Positions 34,108-42,253 of a stretch of DNA of 64,000 nucleotides are shown here, one piece after another. The DNA is from Betaproteobacteria bacterium (GTDB lineage: Bacteria > Pseudomonadota > Gammaproteobacteria > Burkholderiales > Burkholderiaceae_E). A program made the translations under genes and the position numbers. Position 1 is the stretch's first letter. Each line of letters opens with the position of its first letter. The DNA lies in the NCBI GenBank assembly GCA_016868375.1, contig VGHA01000001.1, positions 22,686 through 86,685 on the forward strand, in the 5' to 3' direction. The notes beneath the pieces are model-generated. The model ran no database searches, was not told the DNA's origin, and was given only the letters and a program-made list of their open reading frames with translations.

Positions 34108-35106
34108 TTATTTGGTCATTCGAATCGAGCGATCCAGGAACTCATTGGTGTAAGCCGACTTCACATCGAACGGCTTATCAAGTCCGATGTATTCGCGCAC
34201 CAGATCGTAATCGCTCTGCATACGCTTGTCTTCATGGATGCCCAGGGCGATTTCGCGCGAGAACTTGTCACTCATCAGCACCTCGACCAGCGACCAGTTG
34301 ACCAGTTCGTTATCGAACTTGAGCGCACCGTTGGCATCAATCAGCGCCTGAACGCAGGGCCGCGGCTCAGCGACGCAGGCTGCGAATGCGCGCTGGGTCA
34401 CCTTCACAAACTTGTCGATTGCTGCGCGATTTTTCTGCAGAAACTGCGGATTGACGATGATGGAGTTGCCGTAGGGGTTGAGCCCCGCATCACGCCACGC
34501 GAGAAAGCCCATGTCAGCGCCCAATTCAGCCTGGAACACATGGTGAAGGTTGTAGAACGAGGTGGTGGCGTCGATCGACTTTGCCTTCAGCGCCGACAGC
34601 TTGGCGTTGGCATCGATGTTGACCCAGGTGACTGATTTCGGGTCCATGCCATTGGCCTTGGCAAGCGCCGGCCACATCGTGCGAGCCCCGTCGGCCGCCG
34701 GGTTCCCGATGCGTTTGCCGGCCAGGTCTTTCACCGACTTGATGCCAGAGCTTTTCAGCCAGTAAAGCCCCTGTGGCGAGTTCGCGTACACATTGAAGAC
34801 AGCAACGGTCTGGGCGCCTTTGCCAGCAGCCACCAGAGCCCCGGCCATATCAGCCAACCCCACCGGGTTGGCACCAGCGCCTACCTTCTGGGTGGACAGC
34901 GCCGAGCCACGACCTGGCTCGAGATTGACGTCCAGCCCTTCCTTTGCGTACCAGCCAAGCTTCTTCGCGTAGTAGTACGGCGCATGATCGCCACCTGGGA
35001 CCCAGTTCAGCACAAAGTCAATTTTGGTTTGAGCCGTTACTGAACCAGCGGCCAGCGCGGCGGCCAATAGTGTTGCTGCGCGTGTGGCAGCCAGGCGTGA
35101 AAGCAT
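34108..35106 (-). CDS. ABC transporter substrate-binding protein (NMT1/THI5/SsuA-like)
   Basis: 332 aa from MLSRLAATRAATLLAAALAAGSVTAQ, a good signal peptide; AGGGAGA precedes this ATG, whereas the ORF-track start adds 51 residues. Segments FVLNWVPGGDHAPYYYAKKLGWYAKEGLDVNLEPGRGS and DLAGKRIGNPAADGARTMWPALAKANGMD match the NMT1-like family that binds pyrimidine precursors, sulfonates or aromatic acids. It is divergent from a DapA-family gene and an ABC permease, with which it probably forms a transporter. No ATPase gene is present at this locus. Confidence 0.9.
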   Translation of the reverse strand: MLSRLAATRAATLLAAALAAGSVTAQTKIDFVLNWVPGGDHAPYYYAKKLGWYAKEGLDVNLEPGRGSALSTQKVGAGANPVGLADMAGALVAAGKGAQTVAVFNVYANSPQGLYWLKSSGIKSVKDLAGKRIGNPAADGARTMWPALAKANGMDPKSVTWVNIDANAKLSALKAKSIDATTSFYNLHHVFQAELGADMGFLAWRDAGLNPYGNSIIVNPQFLQKNRAAIDKFVKVTQRAFAACVAEPRPCVQALIDANGALKFDNELVNWSLVEVLMSDKFSREIALGIHEDKRMQSDYDLVREYIGLDKPFDVKSAYTNEFLDRSIRMTK

Positions 35107-35130
35107 GAAAGGTCTCCCTGTTGTGTTGAC

Positions 35131-35160
35131 ACGTGTTGGCCCGTGTTGGCCCGTGTTCGC
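35131..35160. repeat. Three tandem 10-bp repeats in a divergent promoter
   Basis: Three consecutive 10-mers of the form (A/C)CGTGTT(G/C)GC, preceded by the partial copy TTGTGTTGAC at 35121-35130. They lie about 25 bases upstream of the ABC receptor start codon, between it and the DapA-family gene. The 10-base spacing places each copy on the same face of the helix, which suits cooperative regulator binding, though slippage is another explanation. Confidence 0.65.
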
Positions 35161-35244
35161 CAAGCAGTTCGATGATAGATCATTGACGCCCGTCCGGCCA
35201 TCCATCAAGATCCCCGCCGTCGAATACGAAACGATTCCGTTACC

Positions 35245-36336
35245 GTGCACCGATCTCAACTGCCCCCCGCCATCACTCGACTGCTACAGGAAGGCACGGT
35301 AATCCCCGCGCATCCCCTCGCGCTCAATGCCCAGCGGCAACTCGATATCCGCCGGCAGCGTGCGCTCACGCGCTACTACGTCGAAGCGGGTTCAGGTGGA
35401 TTGGCGGTCGGTGTTCACGCCACGCAATTTGCGATACGGGAACGCGGCCTGTATGCGCCCGTTCTCGAGCTTGCCGCGCGCACCGCTCAAGACCACCTCG
35501 AGCGTCTTGGCGAGCGGCGACCACTGGTCATGATTGCCGGACTGGCCGGCGGCACTGCACAGGCTATTGCCGAAGCCAGAACGGCGGTCTCGCTCGGTTA
35601 TCACTGCGGCATGCTGTCTCTGTCCGCCATGCGCGGCGTCGATCTCGACACCCTGGTCGGACACTGCGAAGCGGTCGCTGCGGAAATCCCGTTGGTCGGG
35701 TTCTATCTGCAGACCGCTGTCGGCGGCATCGACCTGCCCGCCTCTTTCTGGCAGCGCTTCGCCGCAATCGACAATGTGGTGGCCGTCAAGGTGGCGCCGT
35801 TCAACCGCTACCGAACGCTTGATGTCGCGCGGGGCATCGCGCTGGCCCATGCGGAGGAGCGCGTCACGCTTTATACGGGCAACGACGATCACATCGTCCT
35901 CGATCTGGTCACGCCCTTCGCGGTACGCCGCCCGGCACGCAACGGCCATGGCCTTGAAGGGGTCATTATCAAGATTCGGGGCGGGCTGCTGGGTCACTGG
36001 TCGGTGTGGACACACTCGGCGGTCAAACTGTTTGAGCGAATTCGGGCCGCGCGGGCATCGGCCACGCTGGACACCAGCCTGCTGGCGCTGGACGCGCGGG
36101 TCACCGACTGTAATGCCGCGTTGTTTGATGTTGCGAACAACTTCGCTGGCTGCATCGCCGGCTGCCATGAAGTGCTGCGCCGCCAAGGGTTGTTGGAAGG
36201 TATCTGGTGCCTCGATCCCAATGAAACCTTATCGCCGGGCCAGGCTGCCGAGCTGGACCGGGTCTGCCGCGAGCATCCCGACCTGATCGATGACGAGTTC
36301 GTGCGAAGCCGGCTCGATCGTTGGCTTGCAGACTGA
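35245..36336 (+). CDS. DapA/NAL-family dihydrodipicolinate synthase-like lyase
   Basis: 363 aa, longer than typical DapA (about 290). Class I aldolase barrel: Y154 in VGFYLQTAVGG and Schiff-base K182 in NVVAVKVAPFNRYRT, with a C-terminal extension of helices (CIAGCHEVLRRQGLLEGIWCLDPNE). The N terminus RRQRALTRYYVEAGSGGLAVGVHATQFAIR is typical of the lyase group acting on sugar acids or 2-oxo acids. Start is a GTG at 35245. It is followed after eight bases by an ABC permease, so the lyase and the transporter probably share one substrate. Confidence 0.88.
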   Translation: MHRSQLPPAITRLLQEGTVIPAHPLALNAQRQLDIRRQRALTRYYVEAGSGGLAVGVHATQFAIRERGLYAPVLELAARTAQDHLERLGERRPLVMIAGLAGGTAQAIAEARTAVSLGYHCGMLSLSAMRGVDLDTLVGHCEAVAAEIPLVGFYLQTAVGGIDLPASFWQRFAAIDNVVAVKVAPFNRYRTLDVARGIALAHAEERVTLYTGNDDHIVLDLVTPFAVRRPARNGHGLEGVIIKIRGGLLGHWSVWTHSAVKLFERIRAARASATLDTSLLALDARVTDCNAALFDVANNFAGCIAGCHEVLRRQGLLEGIWCLDPNETLSPGQAAELDRVCREHPDLIDDEFVRSRLDRWLAD

Positions 36337-36344
36337 GGAACCCA

Positions 36345-37112
36345 ATGAATCCCCTTGACTCGTCATACACACGCTGGACCTTCGCAGTGCTCGCCCACAT
36401 CGCGCTGGTCGTCGCCTGGTATCTGTTCGTTGAAATCGGGCAGGTACCTAAATTCGTGATGCCGTCGCCTCAAGCCACGCTTGATGCGCTCATGAATCCC
36501 AACTACAGCTGGTGGACCAACATCGCAGTAACAGGCACCGAAATATTTGGCGGCTATCTGCTGGCTCTGGTCGTAGGGGTGCTGCTGGCGCTGGTCTTCA
36601 CCTGGTCGCGAACGCTGGAAGCCTTATGCCTGCCTCTGCTCGTCACACTGAACATGATTCCCAAAGTGGCGCTCGGACCGCTGATCATCGTCTGGTTCAA
36701 ATACGGCGTATTTCCGAACACGCTCATGGCGTTCTCAATCGCTGTGTTCCCGATTCTTCTGACAACAGCGCGCGGGCTGCGAGAAATCGAACCGGAGCTG
36801 CTCGACCTGGTGAAGTCTCTGCGGGGTTCACGCTGGCAGGTGTTTGCCAAGATTCAGCTGCCGGGGGCGCTACCGTATATTTTTTCGGGAATGAAGGTGG
36901 GGTCCATCCTGGCCGTGGCCGGTGCAATCGTGGGCGAGTTCCTGGGCTCCGATAAAGGCCTGGGTTACCTGATGCTGCAGGTACAGGTCACGCTGGACAC
37001 GCCCGCCATGTTCATGGCGGTTATCCTGATCACCATTATCGGCATGTTGCTGTACGGATTGGTGCTGCTTCATGAGCGGCTGCTGGTGGTGCGTGATGCG
37101 CGTGTAGCCTGA
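36345..37112 (+). CDS. ABC transporter permease (SsuC/TauC-like)
   Basis: 255 aa from MNPLDSSYTRWTF, with GAGGA upstream. About six hydrophobic segments and the BPD-permease EAA-type loop EPELLDLVKSLRGSRWQVFAKIQLPGALPYIFSGMKVG that contacts the ATPase. Together with the divergent NMT1-like receptor it would import a sulfonate-, nitrate- or aromatic-acid-like solute. It sits between the DapA-family gene and a TRAP transporter. Confidence 0.92.
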   Translation: MNPLDSSYTRWTFAVLAHIALVVAWYLFVEIGQVPKFVMPSPQATLDALMNPNYSWWTNIAVTGTEIFGGYLLALVVGVLLALVFTWSRTLEALCLPLLVTLNMIPKVALGPLIIVWFKYGVFPNTLMAFSIAVFPILLTTARGLREIEPELLDLVKSLRGSRWQVFAKIQLPGALPYIFSGMKVGSILAVAGAIVGEFLGSDKGLGYLMLQVQVTLDTPAMFMAVILITIIGMLLYGLVLLHERLLVVRDARVA

Positions 37113-37166
37113 GAACGTCAACGTCGCGCGGACACAGTCAAACGATTACAACCGAGGAGATCATTC

Positions 37167-38162
37167 ATGAACGCTTCCCACACTTTGAAGCCAGGCCTGA
37201 AGCTCTGTGCCGCCGCCTTTCTTTCAATCGCCGTTGCCGGCGCGGCACACGCGCAAACCGAAATCAAGTTCGGCCACGTCGGTGAACCCGGCTCGCTTTA
37301 TCAGGTGATTGGCGACGAATTCGCTCGCCGAGCCAACACGCTTCTGGCGGGGAAGGCGAAGGTGGTCGTGTATGGCAGCAGCCAGTTGGGGGGCGACAAG
37401 GAAATGCTGCAAAAGCTGCGGCTGGGCACACTCGACCTGTCGCTTCCGTCAACCATCATGTCCTCTGAGGTCGATCTCATCGGCATGTTTGAAATGCCTT
37501 ATATCGTCAAAGATCGAGCCCATATGGCACGCATCGAAAAAGAGATTTTCTGGCCCGACATCGCGCCTGCGGTGGAAAAGAAAGGCTTGAAAGTGCTCGC
37601 GGTATGGGAGAACGGTTATCGGCATCTGACCAATAACCGTCGCCCGATTAACGTTCCAGACGATCTCAAGGGAATCAAGCTGCGTGTGCCTGAGGGAAAG
37701 TGGCGAATCAAGATGTTTCAGAACTATGGTGCCAGTCCCAGCCCCATGAAGTTCTCAGAGCTGTTCACGGCTCTGCAAACCGGTGTGATGGACGGTCAGG
37801 AGAACCCGTTCACGCAAATTTACTCATCGAAACTGCACGAGGTTCAAAAGTTCCTGTCCCTCTCTGGGCATGTCTACAGCCCGGCGTTCCTCACGGCGGG
37901 TCTTAAAAAATTCTCATCCCAACCTGAGCCTGTGCGTAAGGCGATTGAGACGGCCGCCCGCGAAACGCAAGCCTTCGTGTACGAGACCGCCACGAAAGCC
38001 GAGAAAGACCTGCTCGACAAAATCCGAGCCAGTGGCATTCAGGTCAATGAAGTCAACAAAGACGCCTTTATTGCTGCAAGCCGCCCAACCTACGAAGAGT
38101 TCGGCAAGGAAGTCGCGGGAGCGAAAGCGCTGATTGACAAAGCCGTCAGCCTCGGTCGGTAG
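37167..38162 (+). CDS. TRAP transporter periplasmic substrate-binding protein (DctP family)
   Basis: 331 aa. Signal peptide MNASHTLKPGLKLCAAAFLSIAVAGAAHA, then TEIKFGHVGEPGSLYQ. The DctP core is very clear: GGDKEMLQKLRLGTLDLSLPS, GIKLRVPEGKWRIKMFQNYGASPSPM, FSELFTALQTGVMDGQENPF. Start supported by GAGGAGA upstream. First gene of a complete receptor-DctQ-DctM set, downstream of a DapA-like lyase and an ABC permease; probable C4-dicarboxylate- or sugar-acid-like ligand. Confidence 0.95.
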   Translation: MNASHTLKPGLKLCAAAFLSIAVAGAAHAQTEIKFGHVGEPGSLYQVIGDEFARRANTLLAGKAKVVVYGSSQLGGDKEMLQKLRLGTLDLSLPSTIMSSEVDLIGMFEMPYIVKDRAHMARIEKEIFWPDIAPAVEKKGLKVLAVWENGYRHLTNNRRPINVPDDLKGIKLRVPEGKWRIKMFQNYGASPSPMKFSELFTALQTGVMDGQENPFTQIYSSKLHEVQKFLSLSGHVYSPAFLTAGLKKFSSQPEPVRKAIETAARETQAFVYETATKAEKDLLDKIRASGIQVNEVNKDAFIAASRPTYEEFGKEVAGAKALIDKAVSLGR

Positions 38163-38166
38163 ACGC

Positions 38167-38712
38167 ATGATCAGCACTCAATCCACGCCACCGCGTGCCG
38201 ACGCGCTCGCCCGTTTTCGAGAACGGTACGCCTTGGCCCTCGAGCGCCTTGTGATCATTCTGATGGTGGTGCTCGCTGGAGAGGTCGTCCTGGGCGTCCT
38301 CATGCGCGCAATAGGACGCCCGCTGGTCTGGTACGACGAAATGGCCTCTGTCCTGTTGGCGTGGCTCACGTTCTACGGGTCGGCACTGGCATCGGCCAGG
38401 CGCGCCCATATCGGATGCCCCGAACTGGTTGATCAACTGCCCGCGCGGCCCCGGCGACAACTCGCAATCGTTTCGCAAATCATGGTGATCGCCTTCTTCG
38501 CCTTGGTGGGGTGGGTGGGAGCAGTCATTCTTCCAGTGCTTGCGGACGAAATGCTCGTCAGCGTCCCCTGGCTGTCGGCGGCCGTGGTCCAGTCGGTAAT
38601 TCCCGTCTCAGCCGCGCTGATCCTGGTTGCCGAAATCCTGAACCTGGTTGACCTGCTTCGGTCGCATCCACCCGGGCAGAGTGGTTCGTCACTTGCTGAC
38701 GGACTTCATTAG
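38167..38712 (+). CDS. TRAP transporter small permease (DctQ family)
   Basis: 181 aa from MISTQSTPPRADAL, five bases after the receptor gene; the ORF-track start lies inside that gene. Four hydrophobic segments and the motif LVWYDEMASVLLAWLTFYGSALASARRAHIG, where the acidic pair and Arg are typical of DctQ. It bridges receptor and large permease. Confidence 0.92.
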   Translation: MISTQSTPPRADALARFRERYALALERLVIILMVVLAGEVVLGVLMRAIGRPLVWYDEMASVLLAWLTFYGSALASARRAHIGCPELVDQLPARPRRQLAIVSQIMVIAFFALVGWVGAVILPVLADEMLVSVPWLSAAVVQSVIPVSAALILVAEILNLVDLLRSHPPGQSGSSLADGLH

Positions 38713-38727
38713 CCGGAGGACCATGAC

Positions 38728-40014
38728 ATGGGCACGATGTTCCTGTTGTTTGCCGCGGTGCTGCTGCTGGTACTGATCAACATTCCGATTGCAGTATCAC
38801 TCGGCATCGTCTCAGTCATTGCCATGCTGGTTACGCAGGGCACTGACTCACTGCCAAACGTTGCGCTCGTCATTTATAACGGCGCTACCAACTTTCCGCT
38901 GCTAGCCATCCCGCTGTTCATCCTGGCTGGCGCCATCATGAACGCGTCCGGCATTTCACAGCGGCTGATCGCGTTCGCAGGGGCATTGTTCGGTTGGGTC
39001 AGGGGCGGTCTCGCGCATGTGTCGATCGGCGCTTCGCTGTTCTTTGCTGAGATTTCCGGCTCAGCGGTTGCAGATGTTGCAGCGCTCGGATCGATCCTGA
39101 TTCCTGGGATGAAGGAAAAGGGCTACCCCGCACCGTACGCTGCAGCGGCGATGTCTTCTGCAGCCACCCTCGCCGTGATTATTCCGCCTTCAATCCCGAT
39201 GATCCTCTATGCCGTCATGGCAGAGGCATCCGTGGTTCAACTGTTTGTCGCGGGCATCGTGCCTGGCCTGATCGGCGCGTTCGGCCTGATGTTGGTCGCC
39301 AGCTTTCTCGCCCATCGCTACAACCTGCCAAGCGACGAACGTTTCTCACTCCGCCGCGTAATTGAAACCGGTCGCCAGGCGTTCTGGGCATTTCTGCTGC
39401 CCATCATCATTCTTGGCGGCATCTTTGGCGGCATCGTGACCGCCACCGAAGGCGCAGCCCTGGCCGTGGTGGCCGCACTATTCGTAGGACTGGTCATTTA
39501 CCGGGAACTCGATCTGAAGACGCTTCGGGCTGCAGTGGTTGAAGGCGGCATTCAAACCGCGGTGGTCATGCTGCTCGTTGCGACCAGCGCGCTGCTTGGC
39601 GCATATCTCACCGAGATGCAGTCACCGCAGGCGCTCGCCCGCGCTGTGTCCGAGTTCACCAACAACAAATGGCTGATACTCGCGCTTCTCAACGTGCTGT
39701 TTCTTTTTCTGGGGATGTTTCTGCATTCAGCGGCAGCCATCATCCTGGTGGTACCTATCGTGATGCCATTGGTACGTGCGGCGGGCATCGATCCTGTTCA
39801 CTTTGGACTCATCGTTACCATCAACCTTGGAATCGGCCAGCAAACGCCCCCTGTCGCCAGCGTTTTGATGGTGGCCAGTTCAATTGCCAAAGCGTCGGTA
39901 TGGGACGTCACCCGCGTGAACGTGTGGTTCATCGGAATTCTGCTGATCGTGCTGATGCTGGTCACCTACGTACCGATTACCGGGATGGGATTGGTGGAGG
40001 CGCTCTACCGATAA
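38728..40014 (+). CDS. TRAP transporter large permease (DctM family)
   Basis: 428 aa, full length, with GGAGGA upstream. Family blocks: NGATNFPLLAIPLFILAGAIMN, GGLAHVSIGASLFFAEISGSAVADVAALGSILIPGM, MSSAATLAVIIPPSIPMILYAVMAE, and FGLIVTINLGIGQQTPPVASVLMVAS near the C terminus. It is the Na+-coupled translocation channel for the receptor at 37167. Its stop is followed by a hairpin at 40015-40041 and the convergent upp gene. Confidence 0.95.
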   Translation: MGTMFLLFAAVLLLVLINIPIAVSLGIVSVIAMLVTQGTDSLPNVALVIYNGATNFPLLAIPLFILAGAIMNASGISQRLIAFAGALFGWVRGGLAHVSIGASLFFAEISGSAVADVAALGSILIPGMKEKGYPAPYAAAAMSSAATLAVIIPPSIPMILYAVMAEASVVQLFVAGIVPGLIGAFGLMLVASFLAHRYNLPSDERFSLRRVIETGRQAFWAFLLPIIILGGIFGGIVTATEGAALAVVAALFVGLVIYRELDLKTLRAAVVEGGIQTAVVMLLVATSALLGAYLTEMQSPQALARAVSEFTNNKWLILALLNVLFLFLGMFLHSAAAIILVVPIVMPLVRAAGIDPVHFGLIVTINLGIGQQTPPVASVLMVASSIAKASVWDVTRVNVWFIGILLIVLMLVTYVPITGMGLVEALYR

Positions 40015-40041
40015 CTGCTGCGTCGGCTGCAGTTGCAGCAG
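40015..40041. terminator. Hairpin after the TRAP large permease gene
   Basis: CTGCTGC and GCAGCAG form a perfect 7-bp stem with a 13-base loop directly after the permease stop and ahead of the convergent upp stop. No U-tract is visible, so terminator function is only tentative. Confidence 0.3.
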
Positions 40042-40065
40042 CAATGCATTGCCTGACAGGCGTGT

Positions 40066-40698
40066 TTATTTGGTCCCGAAAATTCTGTCCCCGGCATCAC
40101 CCAGCCCCGGCACGATGTATCCGTGCTCGTTTAGCTGCCGATCGATTGCTGCGGTGTACACCGGCACATCAGGGTGGTGTTGATGGAAATTCGCCAGGCC
40201 CTCTGGTGCGGCCAGCAGGCACACGAAGCGGATGGAGCGAGGCTTGGTCGCGCGGATCCTGTCAACCGAAGCAACCGCTGAGTTGCCGGTGGCCAGCATC
40301 GGGTCAAGCACGATGACATCGCGCTCGCCCATGTCATGCGGCACTTTGAAGTAGTACTCCACTGCGTTCAAGGTTTCCGGATCTCGAAACAGGCCCACAT
40401 GCCCTACCCGCGCGCTGGGTACCACCTCGAGCATGCCATCGAGAAACCCCTGCCCCGCCCGCATGATCGCCACCAGCACAATCTTCTTGCCGTCGATGGT
40501 CGGCGCCTGCATCGCCTCAAGCGGCGTTTCAACGGTAATCATCTGGACCGGCATGTCCCGCAACACCTCATAGGCCATCAGAATGCCGATCTCATGCAGA
40601 AGCCTGCGAAAGCTGTTGGTGCTGGTGTCCTTGCGACGCATCAGCGTGAGCTTGTGCTGAATGAGCGGATGCGTCAGGTGGTGAACCAAATCAGTCAT
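40066..40698 (-). CDS. upp: Uracil phosphoribosyltransferase
   Basis: 210 aa, the standard length. Converts uracil and PRPP to UMP in pyrimidine salvage. Diagnostic segments are [25 protein letters not shown] near the N terminus, [12 protein letters not shown], the PRPP-binding loop [17 protein letters not shown], and the uracil-binding C-terminal [17 protein letters not shown]. Convergent with the TRAP permease; probably monocistronic. Confidence 0.98.
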   Translation of the reverse strand: MTDLVHHLTHPLIQHKLTLMRRKDTSTNSFRRLLHEIGILMAYEVLRDMPVQMITVETPLEAMQAPTIDGKKIVLVAIMRAGQGFLDGMLEVVPSARVGHVGLFRDPETLNAVEYYFKVPHDMGERDVIVLDPMLATGNSAVASVDRIRATKPRSIRFVCLLAAPEGLANFHQHHPDVPVYTAAIDRQLNEHGYIVPGLGDAGDRIFGTK

Positions 40699-40740
40699 GT
40701 CGGGTCACTCCGAGGGTCTTGAGTACAGAAGCTGCTCGGG

Positions 40741-41052
40741 CTACCCGAACCGAAGCGAGCGTAGCCCCACCGTGCGATCGATGATCAGCACCACCAGCAG
40801 CGTCATCACGATGCTGACACTGGATACCGCAGCCGCGGTCGGATCGAAATCCCAGCGCAGATAGTCGAACAATTGCAATGGCAGCGTGGTCATTCCTACC
40901 CCCTTCAACAGCAGCGAAAGGTTGAAGAGGTCAAACGAAATAATGAAGGCAAACAGTGCGCCAGTAATCAGCCCTGGCTTGATAAGCGGCAGCGTGATGC
41001 GCCTGAAACAGGTCCATGGGCCGGCACCCAGGCTACGACCTGTGGGCCCCAT
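40741..41052 (-). pseudogene. 3' remnant of an ABC transporter permease (PotC-like)
   Basis: 103 codons corresponding to the C-terminal third of a spermidine/putrescine-type permease: [44 protein letters not shown] is the EAA loop and following segment, and the protein ends RSLRFG. The normal N-terminal two thirds are missing, because upstream of about 41040 the sequence becomes the tRNA-Pro terminator and tRNA gene. No receptor, ATPase or second permease is nearby. It is a decayed fragment, probably left by a rearrangement beside the tRNA gene. Confidence 0.82.
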
Positions 41053-41064
41053 GTGTGCGTGGCT

Positions 41065-41107
41065 GAAAAGAAAACGGGCCAGATCCCTCGTGAGGACTGG
41101 CCCGTTT
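41065..41107 (-). terminator. Rho-independent terminator after tRNA-Pro
   Basis: An 11-bp perfect stem, AAACGGGCCAG/CTGGCCCGTTT (41072-41082 and 41097-41107), with an inner CCTC/GAGG helix. On the minus strand it is followed by TTTTCTTTTC. It would end the thrS-to-tRNA-Pro transcript. Confidence 0.88.
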
Positions 41108-41113
41108 GATGCG

Positions 41114-41190
41114 TGGTCGGGGTGGCGGGATTCGAACTCGCGACCCCTTGCACCCCATGCAAGTGCGCTACCAGGCTGCGCTACACCCCG
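41114..41190 (-). tRNA. tRNA-Pro (anticodon GGG)
   Basis: 77 nt with CCA encoded. Acceptor CGGGGTG pairs with CACCCCG before ACCA. D-arm GTAGCGCAGCCTGGTAGCGC, anticodon stem CTTGC/GCAAG with loop ATGGGGT (anticodon GGG, U33, G37), and T-arm with GTTCGAATC. It lies 16 bases downstream of the MerR-type gene and upstream of a strong terminator. Confidence 0.96.
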
Positions 41191-41205
41191 AAGACCAAGA
41201 TTATA

Positions 41206-41724
41206 TCAGCGAAGCAGCTCGAGCGCCTGCTGAAGTGCCTCGCGCACAGAACGATGACCGTCAAACGGGTCAAGCGCGAACGGAAGGCTTGGCTGCTGAG
41301 CGTTGTCACGCGTGACGATGACCGCTGCGGCCTCTGGCGCTGCGAAGGCCGCGGAAGGCGCTGCCAGGGAATTGGGTTTCGCCGAAACCTGGCTGGCTGT
41401 CGGATCGAGAATCGCGTCATCGGCCTCATCAACCAGCCGAGCCCGGCTGCTACCGGCCTCACCTAACCGGTTTCTCGCGCCGTTGATGGTGAAGCCCTCC
41501 TCGTAAAGCAGTTCGCGGATACGGCGCACCAGCAGCACCTCATGGTGCTGGTAATAGCGGCGGTTACCGCGGCGCTTCATCGGACGAAGCTGACTGAACT
41601 CCTGCTCCCAGTACCGCAGCACATGGGGCTTCACCCCGCAAAGATCGCTGACTTCGCCGATCGTGAAATAGCGCTTGGCCGGGATCGGCGGAAGCGCCAC
41701 TTTGGCATCAGATTTGCCGTTCAT
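41206..41724 (-). CDS. MerR-family transcriptional regulator next to ihfA
   Basis: 172 aa. N-terminal MerR winged helix-turn-helix: [62 protein letters not shown] (about 19-80). The C-terminal half is Ala-rich and low-complexity with no metal-binding cysteines, so it is not a metal sensor. The position directly after ihfA and before tRNA-Pro is a standard betaproteobacterial arrangement. The target is unknown. Confidence 0.92.
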   Translation of the reverse strand: MNGKSDAKVALPPIPAKRYFTIGEVSDLCGVKPHVLRYWEQEFSQLRPMKRRGNRRYYQHHEVLLVRRIRELLYEEGFTINGARNRLGEAGSSRARLVDEADDAILDPTASQVSAKPNSLAAPSAAFAAPEAAAVIVTRDNAQQPSLPFALDPFDGHRSVREALQQALELLR

Positions 41725-41796
41725 CAGGTCAGCGTGTGGTAAGGAGAACCGAAGGATTGGACAGGCAGAGATGACTCACACAGACAGGGCGCAGAC

Positions 41797-42246
41797 TCAA
41801 GCCGCGCCATCCCCCAGTTCAATCTGAGCCTTGAGCTTCTGGCTTGCATGAAAAGTGACCACACGCCGCGCGGAAATCGGGATTGCCTCGCCGGTTTTCG
41901 GGTTACGACCCGGGCGCTGCGGTTTGTCGCGCAACTGAAAATTTCCAAAACCCGAGAGCTTGACTGACTCACCTCGAACGAGCGCGTCGCGAATTTCCTC
42001 GAAGAACGTTTCGACCATGTCCTTCGCCTCTCGCTTGTTCAGGCCGACGCGTTCGAAAAGCATTTCGGAGAGTTCGGCCTTGGTGAGCGTGAACGCAGGA
42101 CCAAACGACACCGGCTCAAAGGACAGCACGCCCGCATCGGCCAATCGGCTGTCTGCAGTCGTTGGGGTGGTTGACTCGGCCTCGACCGCCCCGGCAACTG
42201 CGGTCTCGGGGTCTGCCTGACCGAACGCATGGTTCGTTTGCATCAT
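41797..42246 (-). CDS. ihfA: Integration host factor subunit alpha, N-terminally extended
   Basis: 149 aa from one of two adjacent ATGs (42246/42243), seven bases after pheT. The HU/IHF domain begins near [34 protein letters not shown] and contains [29 protein letters not shown] (DNA-binding arm, Pro at the kink) and [16 protein letters not shown]. IhfA bends DNA for recombination and transcription. Compared with the usual ~100 residues there is an extra N-terminal segment of about 50 residues rich in Ala, Thr and Glu with no known domain. Confidence 0.95.
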   Translation of the reverse strand: MMQTNHAFGQADPETAVAGAVEAESTTPTTADSRLADAGVLSFEPVSFGPAFTLTKAELSEMLFERVGLNKREAKDMVETFFEEIRDALVRGESVKLSGFGNFQLRDKPQRPGRNPKTGEAIPISARRVVTFHASQKLKAQIELGDGAA

Positions 42247-42253
42247 GTTTTCT

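Noticed and set aside
40015-40041. Classical rho-independent terminator after the TRAP permease
   Set aside because: The stem is perfect but no U-tract follows; kept only as a low-confidence hairpin.
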